Part shown: piece after piece, positions 1 through 7,237 of the stretch
How positions within the stretch are numbered: the first letter of the stretch is position 1
Layout of the letters: each line of letters opens with the position of its first letter
DNA from: CAZOVK01 sp964583165
GTDB taxonomy: Bacteria; Bacillota; Clostridia; Lachnospirales; WRAX01
Length of the DNA stretch: 9,840 nucleotides
Direction of reading: 5' to 3'
Assembly (NCBI GenBank): GCA_964583165.1
Contig: CAZOVK010000083.1
Coordinates: 1-9,840, forward strand
Program-made: the position numbers and the translations under genes
Notes under the pieces: model-generated
The model's input: only the letters and a program-made list of their open reading frames with translations
What the model was told of the DNA's origin: nothing
Database searches by the model: none

Positions 1-870
1 AACAGAAACGGAATCGTCGAGTGGTCGCCCAGTCAGCAAGAAAGCCGACGGGTTCTTAATCTCAACCAAACCCGCCTCTCCCATCTCGAACATGCCAATC
101 TCGTTAGTCGCTCCGAAACGGTTCTTGACGGCGCGAATAATGCGGTAGTTGGCGTGGCGCTCACCCTCAAAGTAGAGAACCGTATCAACCATGTGTTCGA
201 GCATTCGGGGGCCGGCGAGCGCGCCCTCTTTTGTCACATGCCCGACAATAATGACCGTAACGCCGCCGCTCTTGGCGAGTTTCATCAACAACGCCGCACA
301 CTCGCGCACCTGCGTCACAGCCCCCGGAGCATTCGGGAGTTCTGAAGTGTACATTGTCTGTATACTGTCAATAATGAGAAAGTCGGGCTTTTCGCTTTCC
401 ACGTGCTTGATGATATCATCAAGGCATGTTTCTGACAGCAAAAGCAAGTTATCTGTGGTTATGCCCAACCTTTTGGCGCGTGACTGAATCTGGCTCACAC
501 TCTCTTCGCCCGAAGCGTACAACAGGGTTTTATCCTGTGCGCCGATACTCTCACAAAGCTGAAGCAAGAGCGTACTCTTACCGATACCGGGTTCACCGCC
601 GACGAGTGTTAACGAGCCGTCAACAAATCCGCCCGACAACACCCTGTCCATCTCGGTTATTCGCGTCTTAACGCGTGTTTCACTCTGAATCGCCGCATCC
701 AGTCTAACAGGGTCATTGCGCTTTTTCTTTGAAGCCACCCCGCGTGGCGTGACCGTCTGTTCTTCTTCTACCATCGAATTATATGTGCCGCATGTCGTAC
801 AGCGGCCAAGCCACTTGCCCGTTTTATAACCGCATTCCGAACATACGAAATATACCTTTGTCTTAGCCAT
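1..870 (-). CDS. radA: RadA/Sms DNA repair ATPase, N-terminal 290 residues (C-terminus beyond left edge)
   Basis: RadA is a RecA-like ATPase and branch-migration helicase that helps process recombination intermediates on DNA. Reading the minus strand from the ATG at 870 gives 290 codons with no stop, so the gene is cut by the window edge; RadA is usually about 450 residues. Seen in order: a four-cysteine zinc finger (C10, C13, C24, C27), a Walker A motif GEPGIGKST at 92-100, a Walker B-like strand FLIIDS at 164-169, an HVTKEG segment from residue 211, and the RadA-specific KNRFG motif at 249-253. The C-terminal Lon-protease-like domain would lie outside. The start is supported by a 7-nt anti-SD match just upstream. 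The gene is divergent from the dipeptidase operon and has its own extended -10 promoter and a structured leader. The combination of zinc finger, Walker A and KNRFG makes the identification firm. Confidence 0.96.
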   Translation of the reverse strand, partial: MAKTKVYFVCSECGYKTGKWLGRCTTCGTYNSMVEEEQTVTPRGVASKKKRNDPVRLDAAIQSETRVKTRITEMDRVLSGGFVDGSLTLVGGEPGIGKSTLLLQLCESIGAQDKTLLYASGEESVSQIQSRAKRLGITTDNLLLLSETCLDDIIKHVESEKPDFLIIDSIQTMYTSELPNAPGAVTQVRECAALLMKLAKSGGVTVIIVGHVTKEGALAGPRMLEHMVDTVLYFEGERHANYRIIRAVKNRFGATNEIGMFEMGEAGLVEIKNPSAFLLTGRPLDDSVSV

Positions 871-871
871 A

Positions 872-879
872 CATCACCT
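872..879 (-). promoter_or_regulatory. radA ribosome binding site
   Basis: On the minus strand AGGTGAT lies two bases before the radA ATG. This matches the downstream half of the extended Shine-Dalgarno sequence (TAAGGAGGTGATC) rather than the usual GGAGG core, which explains the very short spacing. It supports the start at 870. Confidence 0.6.
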
Positions 880-914
880 ATAGCAGTTTGATGTTTTGCA
901 CGGAAAATGCCGAA

Positions 915-945
915 GCGACATCGCGACGTTTCAACGCGATGGCGC
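915..945 (-). other. Hairpin 2 in the radA 5' leader
   Basis: CATCGCG (919-925) and CGCGATG (935-941) form a perfect 7-bp inverted repeat around a 9-nt loop. Beyond one A/G mismatch (918/942) three further G-C pairs (915-917 with 943-945) extend the stem. It lies about 45 nt upstream of the radA start and downstream of the predicted radA promoter, so it should be transcribed as leader RNA. No U-run follows it on the minus strand, so it is not a plain terminator. It could be a leader structure or a palindromic protein-binding site. The pairing is seen; the function is unknown. Confidence 0.5.
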
Positions 946-958
946 GAGGTAATTTTTC

Positions 959-982
959 GTAGCAGAACCCAAGCTGCGCTAC
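959..982 (-). other. Hairpin 1 in the radA 5' leader
   Basis: GTAGC (959-963) and GCTAC (978-982) are inverted repeats. Two alternative inner pairings are possible because AGC/GCT and CAG/CTG elements overlap, which leaves a one- or two-base bulge and a loop of about 8 nt. It falls just downstream of the predicted radA transcription start. On the plus strand it is followed by a T-rich stretch (985-995) and resembles a weak terminator, but no plus-strand gene lies upstream to be terminated. Confidence 0.4.
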
Positions 983-996
983 CATATTTTTCTTTC

Positions 997-1005
997 ATTA
1001 TAGCA
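997..1005 (-). promoter_or_regulatory. radA promoter (extended -10)
   Basis: On the minus strand TGCTATAAT is a perfect extended -10 element (TG, one base, TATAAT). The best -35 at ordinary spacing (1019-1024, TTCATT, 16-bp spacer) is weak, as is common for extended -10 promoters. A perfect TTGACA occurs at 1013-1018, but only 10 bp away, so it cannot pair with this -10. The predicted start near 990 gives a leader of about 120 nt before radA. Confidence 0.65.
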
Positions 1006-1034
1006 TAGGTGTTGTCAAAATGAATAGATTTTTC

Positions 1035-1063
1035 TTGTAATTCGTGCGCGTTTGTTCCATAAT
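1035..1063 (+). promoter_or_regulatory. Promoter of the dipeptidase-permease-GH127 operon
   Basis: TTGTAA (1035-1040), a 17-bp spacer and CATAAT (1058-1063) resemble a sigma-A promoter, with 4 of 6 and 5 of 6 matches. The transcription start would be near 1070, leaving a leader of about 45 nt. An AT-rich stretch at 1085-1099 offers a TATAAA alternative, but its spacing to any -35-like element is poor. Confidence 0.5.
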
Positions 1064-1113
1064 ATATGTTGTGCATTTAGTGTTAAATTATAAATAAAAC
1101 GAGGGGGAAGACA

Positions 1114-2460
1114 ATGGATAAGGTTTTAGCCGAGAAAGCCAAAACGTGGGTCAAGGAGAACCGCACCGCGATTGTTGAGGGCATAAAGCGGCTTGTCGCG
1201 ATTGAGAGCGTTTCACAAGCGGGGCAAGGTGGTTATCCGTTCGGCGAGGGTGTTCAAAAGGCGCTCGAAGAAGCACTCGCGATAGGTAAGGAAAACGGCT
1301 TTAACGTGTTTGACTTTGACCATTACATAGGTAAAATCGCGCTTAACGAGGTTGAGGGCGCGAAAGAAGTCGGCTTCTGGGCACATCTGGACGTTGTACC
1401 CGCCGGGGATTTCTGGATAAACAAGCCGTATGAACCCGTTGAGCAGGAAGGTTATTTAATAGGTCGCGGCGTGTCTGACAACAAAAGCCCCGCGATTGGG
1501 ATTCTTTATGCAGCTTTGTGTTTGAAAGCACTTGGCGTTGACTTGAGTTATAACCTGAGCCTGTACTTAGGTACCAGTGAAGAAACGGGTATGCAGGACG
1601 TGGAGTATTTCACGAAGAACTTCAAATGCCCCGATTTGAGTATTATACCCGATTCGAGCTTCCCTGTTTGCCGCGGTGAGAAGGGCGTTTTGACAGTTGA
1701 GATTACGTCTGATGAAGCGCTTGATTCGGTTGTAGAACTTGCGGGCGGTCATGCACATAACATCGTGCCCAATAAGTCGCATATACGCTTTAGCGACGGC
1801 ACCGAGATTCACGCTACGGGTATCGGCAAACATTCGGCATCACCCGAGGGTTCACTCAACGCAATAAACGAGCTTATCAAACAGGCTCTTGAAAGCGGAA
1901 AGTTAAGCGAGCATGACGCGAAGATTCTTACGTTCGCGAAGAAAGCGACTGACGATTTCTACGGTCAACAACTCAATATCGCAAGCGGTGACGAACTCTG
2001 CGGAAAATTGACTTGCGTAGGTACGATTCTTACATTCGAGGGCGGTAAGGTCAAGTTGAGCCTAAATATTCGTTGCCCGATTATGGTTAATGCCGACCGC
2101 GTTGTTGATATGATTAAATCTGTGGCGCGTCAAAACGGTTACACGGGTCACGCGGCCAGTGTGAGTTACCCCTATTACTTCCCGGGTGATTTGAATATCG
2201 TTGACAAACTCACAGAGATTTACAACGGTGTTCGTGGTACGAACGAAAAACCGTTCTTCCTCTCGGGTGGTACATACGCGTCACATTTGCCCAACGCATT
2301 GGGCTTCGGCTCGGGTTTTGCGTCACCTAAACCCGCCTTCCTGCCCGAAAATCATGGCGGAGCGCACCAGCCAGACGAGATTCTAAACATTGACGACTTC
2401 CTTGAAGCTGTCGCGATTTATGCCGTGACAATGGCTGAACTCAATAACTTAATAAAGTAG
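1114..2460 (+). CDS. M20-family metallodipeptidase, PepV/Sapep type
   Basis: Members of this family are cytoplasmic two-zinc aminopeptidases that cleave dipeptides with broad specificity in the last step of peptide use. At 448 residues it is close to the usual PepV length of about 470. Zinc-ligand and catalytic motifs are in place: HLDVVPAG (H91, D93), GRGVSDNKSP (bridging D122), TSEETG (general base E156 with E157), IPDSSFP (D180) and a C-terminal HGGAHQPDE (H418). The inserted lid domain runs from about 185 to 345 and includes GKHSASPEGSLNA, whose H240 matches the conserved M20 histidine near the dimer and active-site region. AGGGGG six bases before the ATG supports the start. It is the first gene of an operon, with only 11 nt before the permease. 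No signal peptide is visible. Exact substrate preference cannot be read from sequence, so I give no gene symbol. Confidence 0.93.
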   Translation: MDKVLAEKAKTWVKENRTAIVEGIKRLVAIESVSQAGQGGYPFGEGVQKALEEALAIGKENGFNVFDFDHYIGKIALNEVEGAKEVGFWAHLDVVPAGDFWINKPYEPVEQEGYLIGRGVSDNKSPAIGILYAALCLKALGVDLSYNLSLYLGTSEETGMQDVEYFTKNFKCPDLSIIPDSSFPVCRGEKGVLTVEITSDEALDSVVELAGGHAHNIVPNKSHIRFSDGTEIHATGIGKHSASPEGSLNAINELIKQALESGKLSEHDAKILTFAKKATDDFYGQQLNIASGDELCGKLTCVGTILTFEGGKVKLSLNIRCPIMVNADRVVDMIKSVARQNGYTGHAASVSYPYYFPGDLNIVDKLTEIYNGVRGTNEKPFFLSGGTYASHLPNALGFGSGFASPKPAFLPENHGGAHQPDEILNIDDFLEAVAIYAVTMAELNNLIK

Positions 2461-2474
2461 GGGTAAAAATCTTG
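2459..2474 (+). promoter_or_regulatory. RBS and TTG start of the TSUP permease
   Basis: AGGGG (2459-2463) overlaps the stop codon of the dipeptidase and stands 8 nt before a TTG codon at 2472. The next ATG in frame (residue 22) would delete the first membrane segment and begin just before the conserved DSIAGGGG motif, so the TTG is the better start. The arrangement suggests translational coupling to the upstream gene. Confidence 0.65.
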
Positions 2475-3248
2475 GCGGTTGACATTGGAACTATAATATT
2501 TGTCAGTGTTCTTGTCTTTTTGGCAAGCTTCATGGACTCTATTGCGGGCGGCGGCGGGATTATCTCGCTGCCCGCCTATGTGGCGAGTGGTATTCCGTAT
2601 CATATGTGCTTGGGGAGCAACAAGTTTTCGGCCGTGTTTGGGAGCGGCTTTGCGTCGTTTAGGTTTATTAAGGATAAAAAGGTTGAGCTGAAAACAGCCA
2701 CAGTGTCGTTTGTCTTGGCGCTCGTCGGCTCGGCTCTCGGTTCACAGACTGCAATGTTCATATCGGCTGACGCACTGAAGGTGTTCTTTGTTATCGCATT
2801 GCCGATAATCGCCGTGTTCATACTCACACGTAGAACGTTTGGCGAGGAAAACCGTTCACACGAGATACCGTTTAAGAAGTTGATGGCATATGCCGTATTC
2901 GCGGGTTTTGTCGTGGGCTTCTATGACGGGTTCTTTGGCCCCGGGACGGGGACGTTCCTTATACTGATTTATACGGCGCTCATGAAGTTTGACCTTGTGA
3001 CTGCCAGCGGTAACGCTAAGTGTATCAACTTCGCGTCAAACCTTGCCAGTATGGTCACGTTCTTGATTAACGGTCAGGTATTCTTCCCAATTGCTGTTCC
3101 TGCTCTGTTTTGTTCGATTCTGGGCGGTTATCTGGGCGCTGGGCTTGCTATTAAGAACGGCGCGAAGATAATCAAGCCGATTCTGGTTGTTGTTATGGTT
3201 CTGCTGATAGGCAAGATTGTGCTGAATATGTTTGGGGTTAATATTTAG
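2472..3248 (+). CDS. TSUP (TauE/SafE, YfcA-like) family membrane permease
   Basis: This is a small integral membrane protein of 258 residues, typical for the TSUP family (sulfite exporter TauE/SafE, COG0730). Members move small anions such as sulfite, sulfonates, sulfoacetate or other organic acids. Both family half-repeats are visible: near the N-terminus DSIAGGGGIISLP (22-34) followed by LGSNKFSAVFGSG (47-59), and in the second half GFYDGFFGPGTGTF (149-162) followed by ASGNAKCINFASN (178-190). Hydrophobic segments lie around 5-21, 73-95, 100-118, 136-155, 158-170, 186-200, 204-226 and 234-254, giving about eight helices. It sits between a dipeptidase and a glycosidase, 11 nt after the former and 16 nt before the latter's ATG. 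The substrate is unknown; family membership is firm. Confidence 0.9.
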   Translation: MAVDIGTIIFVSVLVFLASFMDSIAGGGGIISLPAYVASGIPYHMCLGSNKFSAVFGSGFASFRFIKDKKVELKTATVSFVLALVGSALGSQTAMFISADALKVFFVIALPIIAVFILTRRTFGEENRSHEIPFKKLMAYAVFAGFVVGFYDGFFGPGTGTFLILIYTALMKFDLVTASGNAKCINFASNLASMVTFLINGQVFFPIAVPALFCSILGGYLGAGLAIKNGAKIIKPILVVVMVLLIGKIVLNMFGVNI

Positions 3249-3254
3249 TTAGTT

Positions 3255-3267
3255 GGGGGTGTTTATG
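3255..3267 (+). promoter_or_regulatory. RBS that fixes the GH127 start at the ATG at 3265
   Basis: GGGGGTG (3255-3261) resembles GGAGGTG of the Shine-Dalgarno sequence and lies just before the ATG at 3265. An in-frame TTG at 3253 overlaps this element, so using it would leave that start without an RBS. The ATG is therefore preferred and the protein loses four residues. Confidence 0.75.
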
Positions 3268-5112
3268 GAACACTTTAACGCTGTTTCATTTCGGGATGTT
3301 GATATAATGGGTGGCTTTTGGGCATCGAGACAGTTGCAGAATTATGAAGTGACAACCCGCGCGGTTTATGAGCGGTTCAAGGAATTTGGGCGGTTTGAGG
3401 CGTTCAAATTTGGCTGGAAACCTGGCGACGACGAGAAGATGAAACCCCATATCTTCTGGGATTCTGATGTAGCCAAGTGGATTGAAGCCGTGGCGTACAT
3501 ACTTGAGAAGCGCAAAGACGACGAGTTAGAAGCCATTGCGGACGAGATTGTTGATTTGATAGAAGAACATCAAGACGCTAACGGCTATTTCAATATTCAT
3601 TTCACGGTAGTAAGACCGAATGAACGATTTACGCATAGGACTGACCATGAGCTATATTGCGCGGGGCATTTGATTGAAGCGGCTGTAGCGTATTATTTAG
3701 CCACAGGCAAGCGTAAGTTTATGGACTTGATGTGTAAATACGCCGACCATATCGAAAAGGTGTTTAAGATTGAAGGCAGTGCGGCGTTTGTCACGCCCGG
3801 GCATCAAGAGATTGAACAGGCGCTTGTGAAGCTCTACCGCGTAACAGAAGAAAAACGCTATCTTGATTTGGCGAGCTTCTTCATTGACGAGCGCGGAAAG
3901 CACGAAAAGGATAACATCAGAAACCCGATTTTCACGCCCGATTACTACCAAAGTCACTTGCCCGTGCGCGAACAACCGACTGTCGAGGGTCACTCTGTGC
4001 GCGTGATGTATATGCTTATGGCAATGGCCGATTTGGCGTATGAAACGAACGATAAAACGCTGTTTGAGGCTTGCGACAGGCTGTTTGAGAACACTGTCAA
4101 CAAGCGCATGTACATCACAGGTGGTATCGGTAGCTCTACACAGGGCGAGGCGTTCACGATTGACTATGACCTGCCGAATTTGACGGCGTATACCGAAAGT
4201 TGCGCGTCGATTGGGCTTATGATGTTCGCACAACGTATGTTGAAGCTCAAACCCGATAGCAAGTACGCCGAGATAATCGAGCGCGAACTCTATAACGGCT
4301 TTTTGTCGAATATCGGGCTTGACGGTAAGTCTTTCTTCTACGAGAATCCAATGGAGATTGACCCTCCCATGAATACGCGCGAGATTTCCATTTTCAAGAA
4401 GACAACCTTACCCGCGACACAACGCGCCGAGATGTTCACATGCGCGTGTTGTCCGCCGAACATAATGCGCTTGATGGCGACTATCGGCGATTATTTGTAT
4501 ACACATGACGAAAATACGTTATATGTACACCAGTTTATCGAAAGCCGTGCGTCCGTTGATATGACGGGCGGCGTGACGATTACGCAAACGACCGGCTATC
4601 CCGCAAGTGGCAGGGTAACATTCCATGTTAAGGGTATGTTGGGCAAGAAACTGGCTGTCCGCCAACCTCAATGGGCAAAAGCCGTTGAGGGTAACCGGAT
4701 TACTGACATGGGTTACGCGATTTATGATGTCAACAGCGACGACTACACCCTCGAGTTGGATTTCGGTTTGAGCACTGTTTGGTATGAAGCAAACCCCGAA
4801 GTCCATGAAGACGCGGGCAAGGTTGCGTTGATGTATGGTCCATATGTGATGTGTCTTGAAGGCGTTGACAACGGCGAGAATGTCGCCGATATCTATGTGA
4901 AGCCGTGTAAGGACGCGGTGTTTACGCCCGTGTTTGATGAAAAGCTGAAAGCCACCGTCCTCAAAACCAAGGGCTACAGGCGTAAGCCATTCGCCGAATT
5001 ATACCGCCCTCTCGGTGATGACTTTGAAGAAACCGCGCTGACGTTCATACCGTATTTCGCCATAGCCAACCGCGGCGAAACCTCAATGCGCGTTTGGATT
5101 AACAGGAAGTAA
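3265..5112 (+). CDS. GH127 (DUF1680) family glycosidase, putative beta-L-arabinofuranosidase
   Basis: The best-studied GH127 enzyme, bifidobacterial HypBA1, releases L-arabinose from beta-L-arabinofuranosides linked to hydroxyproline, using a zinc-bound cysteine nucleophile. Counting from the ATG at 3265 the protein has 615 residues, close to family length. E295 (in QGEAF), E311 and C313 (in YTESCAS), and C395-C396 (in CACCPPN) correspond in order and spacing to HypBA1 E322, E338, C340 and C417-C418, so the acid/base residue, zinc ligands and nucleophile all seem present. The first two thirds read as an (alpha/alpha) barrel, with helical repeats and an HQDANGYFN segment near 102-110; the last third is beta-rich. 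There is no signal peptide, so it should act on imported saccharides in the cytoplasm. It is the last gene of the operon, followed by a strong terminator. Other GH127-like specificities (related families GH142 and GH146) cannot be excluded. Confidence 0.9.
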   Translation: MEHFNAVSFRDVDIMGGFWASRQLQNYEVTTRAVYERFKEFGRFEAFKFGWKPGDDEKMKPHIFWDSDVAKWIEAVAYILEKRKDDELEAIADEIVDLIEEHQDANGYFNIHFTVVRPNERFTHRTDHELYCAGHLIEAAVAYYLATGKRKFMDLMCKYADHIEKVFKIEGSAAFVTPGHQEIEQALVKLYRVTEEKRYLDLASFFIDERGKHEKDNIRNPIFTPDYYQSHLPVREQPTVEGHSVRVMYMLMAMADLAYETNDKTLFEACDRLFENTVNKRMYITGGIGSSTQGEAFTIDYDLPNLTAYTESCASIGLMMFAQRMLKLKPDSKYAEIIERELYNGFLSNIGLDGKSFFYENPMEIDPPMNTREISIFKKTTLPATQRAEMFTCACCPPNIMRLMATIGDYLYTHDENTLYVHQFIESRASVDMTGGVTITQTTGYPASGRVTFHVKGMLGKKLAVRQPQWAKAVEGNRITDMGYAIYDVNSDDYTLELDFGLSTVWYEANPEVHEDAGKVALMYGPYVMCLEGVDNGENVADIYVKPCKDAVFTPVFDEKLKATVLKTKGYRRKPFAELYRPLGDDFEETALTFIPYFAIANRGETSMRVWINRK

Positions 5113-5117
5113 AAATG

Positions 5118-5149
5118 AATCCGTAGGGCAACTACCCTACGGATTTTTT
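5118..5149 (+). terminator. Rho-independent terminator shared by convergent operons
   Basis: AATCCGTAGGG (5118-5128) and CCCTACGGATT (5135-5145) form a perfect 11-bp stem around CAACTA, followed by six T (5144-5149). It starts 6 nt after the GH127 stop. On the minus strand the same stem is followed by CATTTTTAC, so it can also end the S9 peptidase transcript, whose stop codon is at 5155-5157. Confidence 0.93.
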
Positions 5150-5154
5150 GTTGT

Positions 5155-7173
5155 CTATTCCTTCGATTTACTGTATGTATTGAACCAGTTTGTAAGCTCT
5201 TCAAGCCGTTTCGCACGGTTCTTGGGCTTGCCCGAGCGTGACAGCTCATGGTTTTCACCATGGAACAAGCACACCTTCGAGTCAACACCGTGCATCTTCA
5301 GCGCCGTAAACATCTGAAGCGCATCGGCCATCCAACAGCGATAATCCTCGTCTGATTGAATGAAGAGTGTCGGCGTTTTCACCTTGTCGGCATATGCTAG
5401 CGGGGAGTGTTGCCAGAACGCGTTAAAGTCTGCCCACGGTGTTGTACCAATCTGTGATAGATTGTGGTAATAACCGATATCGGTTGTCAGGCACTTCGAT
5501 AAGAAATTAGAAATCGAACGCTGTGCCGCCGCACAACAGAATCTGTCTGAGTGCCCGATTATCCAGTTCGTCATAAGACCACCATATGAACCGCCCGTTA
5601 CACAAACACGGCTCGTATCAATCGCGGGGTTGCGCTTTATTACTTCGTCCATAAACTCCATGAAGTCGTTGTAGTCATCACGACCGTAACGCACGGCGTT
5701 AATGTCGGCGAAGATGTTCCCCTTGCCGTCACTGCCACGCGGGTTACAGAAAGCTACAAAATAACCCTCGCTCGCCCAAAGTTGCATCTCATGGAAGAAA
5801 CTTTCGCCGTAAACGACCTTAGGGCCGCCGTGCATATCGAGAATACAGGGGTAGGTTTTACCCTGCTCGAAATCAACGGGCTTCATGACCCAACCATCAA
5901 TCTCTACGCCGTCAGAATCTACAAATATGAAATGCTCGGGGTAGCTGACCTCATGTGATTCAAGATACGCCGCGTTTAAAGCCGAAACCTTTGTTTCCTC
6001 ACCCGTTTCCACATTATATATGTAGAGTTCCTGCAAGCCCATTTCTCTTACGCCTACATAGAACAGCGTGTTGTTTTTCTTGTCAAACGCATCAATCGAA
6101 CCCGACACAAGCGGCGTTATACGCTCTTCATTACCATTTGGTGTGAGCTTGAACACATAAGAGCTGAAACCCCGTGTCGATGAATACCACAGCGTGTCGC
6201 CGTCACGCAAGAAGCTGTTCCCGCCGCCGTATTTACAATCAGACGAAACGGTTGAACCCGTTGTAGCGTCGTTATCGGCAAAAAGCGCGACCTCACCGCC
6301 ACAAAGCGGCATTATATAAAAGCGCGGATTCTCACTTGTGCCGTGTTTCTCTCTGGTCTGGGCTTCAAAAACGATATTCTCGCCGATTATCTCGGCATGT
6401 GAAATGCTGTAATCTCTGTTTAACTCAATCTTCTTTGTTTCGCCGCTGTTCACATCATACATGAACAACTCGTCAGTCATGAGCGCCATATCTGTGTATG
6501 ACTCGCCGAAGAAGAGAACAAGCCCCCTACCCTCATCATACGAATAGCCCGACACGTTCATCAGTTCAGGGCTAAGCGGCGTGTTTTCGCCCGCGTCACT
6601 CACTATGTAAAGGCGGTTACGGCGCTTGTTGATTACGCCCTTGCCGTTAAACCAAAACGGAATTTCGTCAAAGATGTCGTAAGCTTTGACGCTTTCGACC
6701 AATTCTTTGAGTGCCTTATCGCGTTCAACACCCTCTAAGCCTTCAAGGTGTTTTCGCGCGTGGTCATAAGTAGCCGTTGTAAGGAATCGCCCGCCGCCAA
6801 TACTTTTAAGCTTCGCCGACTTCAAGGGAACAGTGAAATACTCCTGCGCCTCACCGCCGTGAATGTTGATTTTGAAATAAACGGTCAAATGCTCACCCGC
6901 GTCTAGCTTAGACTTATACTTGTCCCCGCGAACAGCCGCGAAAACGAGCGTTTCAGAGTCAAGCCACATGAAGCCGCGCTCCTTGCCGAGCGCCGTCAGC
7001 TTCCTAATCTTACCGCTTTCAAGCTCATAGACATAGATGTAACTGGAGTAGCCGTTTGTGTCGAAATCGGCATTTGACACAACGAACGCCGCGTGTTTGC
7101 CGTCAGGCGCTAACAACGGCTCTGAAAGGAATTGAATCTGTGACAGGTCATGCACTTTGATAATGTCTTTCAT
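5155..7173 (-). CDS. S9-family serine peptidase (prolyl oligopeptidase / acylaminoacyl-peptidase type)
   Basis: This is a cytoplasmic serine peptidase of the COG1506 group, which cleaves short peptides as an oligopeptidase, dipeptidyl-peptidase or acylaminoacyl-peptidase. The 672-residue length is typical. Residues 1 to about 400 look like a beta-propeller, with repeated blades such as LAPDGKHAAFVVS and YIYVYELESGKIRKLT. Residues from about 410 form the alpha/beta-hydrolase domain: oxyanion-hole HGGP at 448-451, nucleophile S529 in GGSYGG, D610 in SDEDYRC, and H642 in GENHELSRSG, with the order and spacing expected of the family. There is no signal peptide or membrane segment. The start is set by AAGGAGG four bases upstream. 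The gene has its own promoter in a short gap after the GNAT gene and ends 5 nt from the shared terminator stem. Exact specificity cannot be told from sequence. Confidence 0.93.
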   Translation of the reverse strand: MKDIIKVHDLSQIQFLSEPLLAPDGKHAAFVVSNADFDTNGYSSYIYVYELESGKIRKLTALGKERGFMWLDSETLVFAAVRGDKYKSKLDAGEHLTVYFKINIHGGEAQEYFTVPLKSAKLKSIGGGRFLTTATYDHARKHLEGLEGVERDKALKELVESVKAYDIFDEIPFWFNGKGVINKRRNRLYIVSDAGENTPLSPELMNVSGYSYDEGRGLVLFFGESYTDMALMTDELFMYDVNSGETKKIELNRDYSISHAEIIGENIVFEAQTREKHGTSENPRFYIMPLCGGEVALFADNDATTGSTVSSDCKYGGGNSFLRDGDTLWYSSTRGFSSYVFKLTPNGNEERITPLVSGSIDAFDKKNNTLFYVGVREMGLQELYIYNVETGEETKVSALNAAYLESHEVSYPEHFIFVDSDGVEIDGWVMKPVDFEQGKTYPCILDMHGGPKVVYGESFFHEMQLWASEGYFVAFCNPRGSDGKGNIFADINAVRYGRDDYNDFMEFMDEVIKRNPAIDTSRVCVTGGSYGGLMTNWIIGHSDRFCCAAAQRSISNFLSKCLTTDIGYYHNLSQIGTTPWADFNAFWQHSPLAYADKVKTPTLFIQSDEDYRCWMADALQMFTALKMHGVDSKVCLFHGENHELSRSGKPKNRAKRLEELTNWFNTYSKSKE

Positions 7174-7208
7174 GATTCCTCCTTAAATACTAAAATTTGA
7201 CTGTTTCT

Positions 7209-7237
7209 ATTATACAACGTCCACGGCATTCTTTCAA
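7209..7237 (-). promoter_or_regulatory. Promoter of the S9 peptidase gene
   Basis: On the minus strand TTGAAA (7232-7237), a 17-bp spacer and a consensus TATAAT (7209-7214) form a strong sigma-A-like promoter between the GNAT stop codon and the peptidase start. The RNA would begin near 7202, giving a leader of about 30 nt that contains AAGGAGG (7178-7184). A discontinuous inverted repeat (AACG plus CCA, 7216-7244) covers the spacer and -35. Confidence 0.8.

Noticed and set aside
154..671. Overlapping plus-strand reading frames of 63-98 codons
   Set aside because: They are antisense shadows of radA, whose minus-strand frame shows a zinc finger, Walker A and KNRFG without interruption.
838..850. 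Possible LexA/DinR box (CGAACATACG) at the start of radA, suggestive of SOS control
   Set aside because: Only one half-site fits; the second half reads GAAA rather than the required GTTY, and the position is inside the coding sequence, downstream of the predicted promoter.
959..995. Plus-strand terminator-like hairpin followed by a T-rich stretch, suggesting a small RNA ending here
   Set aside because: The T-run is interrupted and offset from the stem by CCATA, no plus-strand promoter or gene can be placed upstream, and that region is the radA coding sequence and leader.
768..1076. A 102-codon minus-strand reading frame covering the radA upstream region
   Set aside because: It has no ribosome binding site, overlaps the first 103 bases of radA out of frame, spans the radA promoter and leader hairpins, and its translation resembles no protein family I know.
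3697..4233. A 178-codon antisense reading frame within the GH127 gene
   Set aside because: The plus-strand frame carries all GH127 catalytic motifs through this stretch; the antisense product lacks an RBS and has shadow-like composition.
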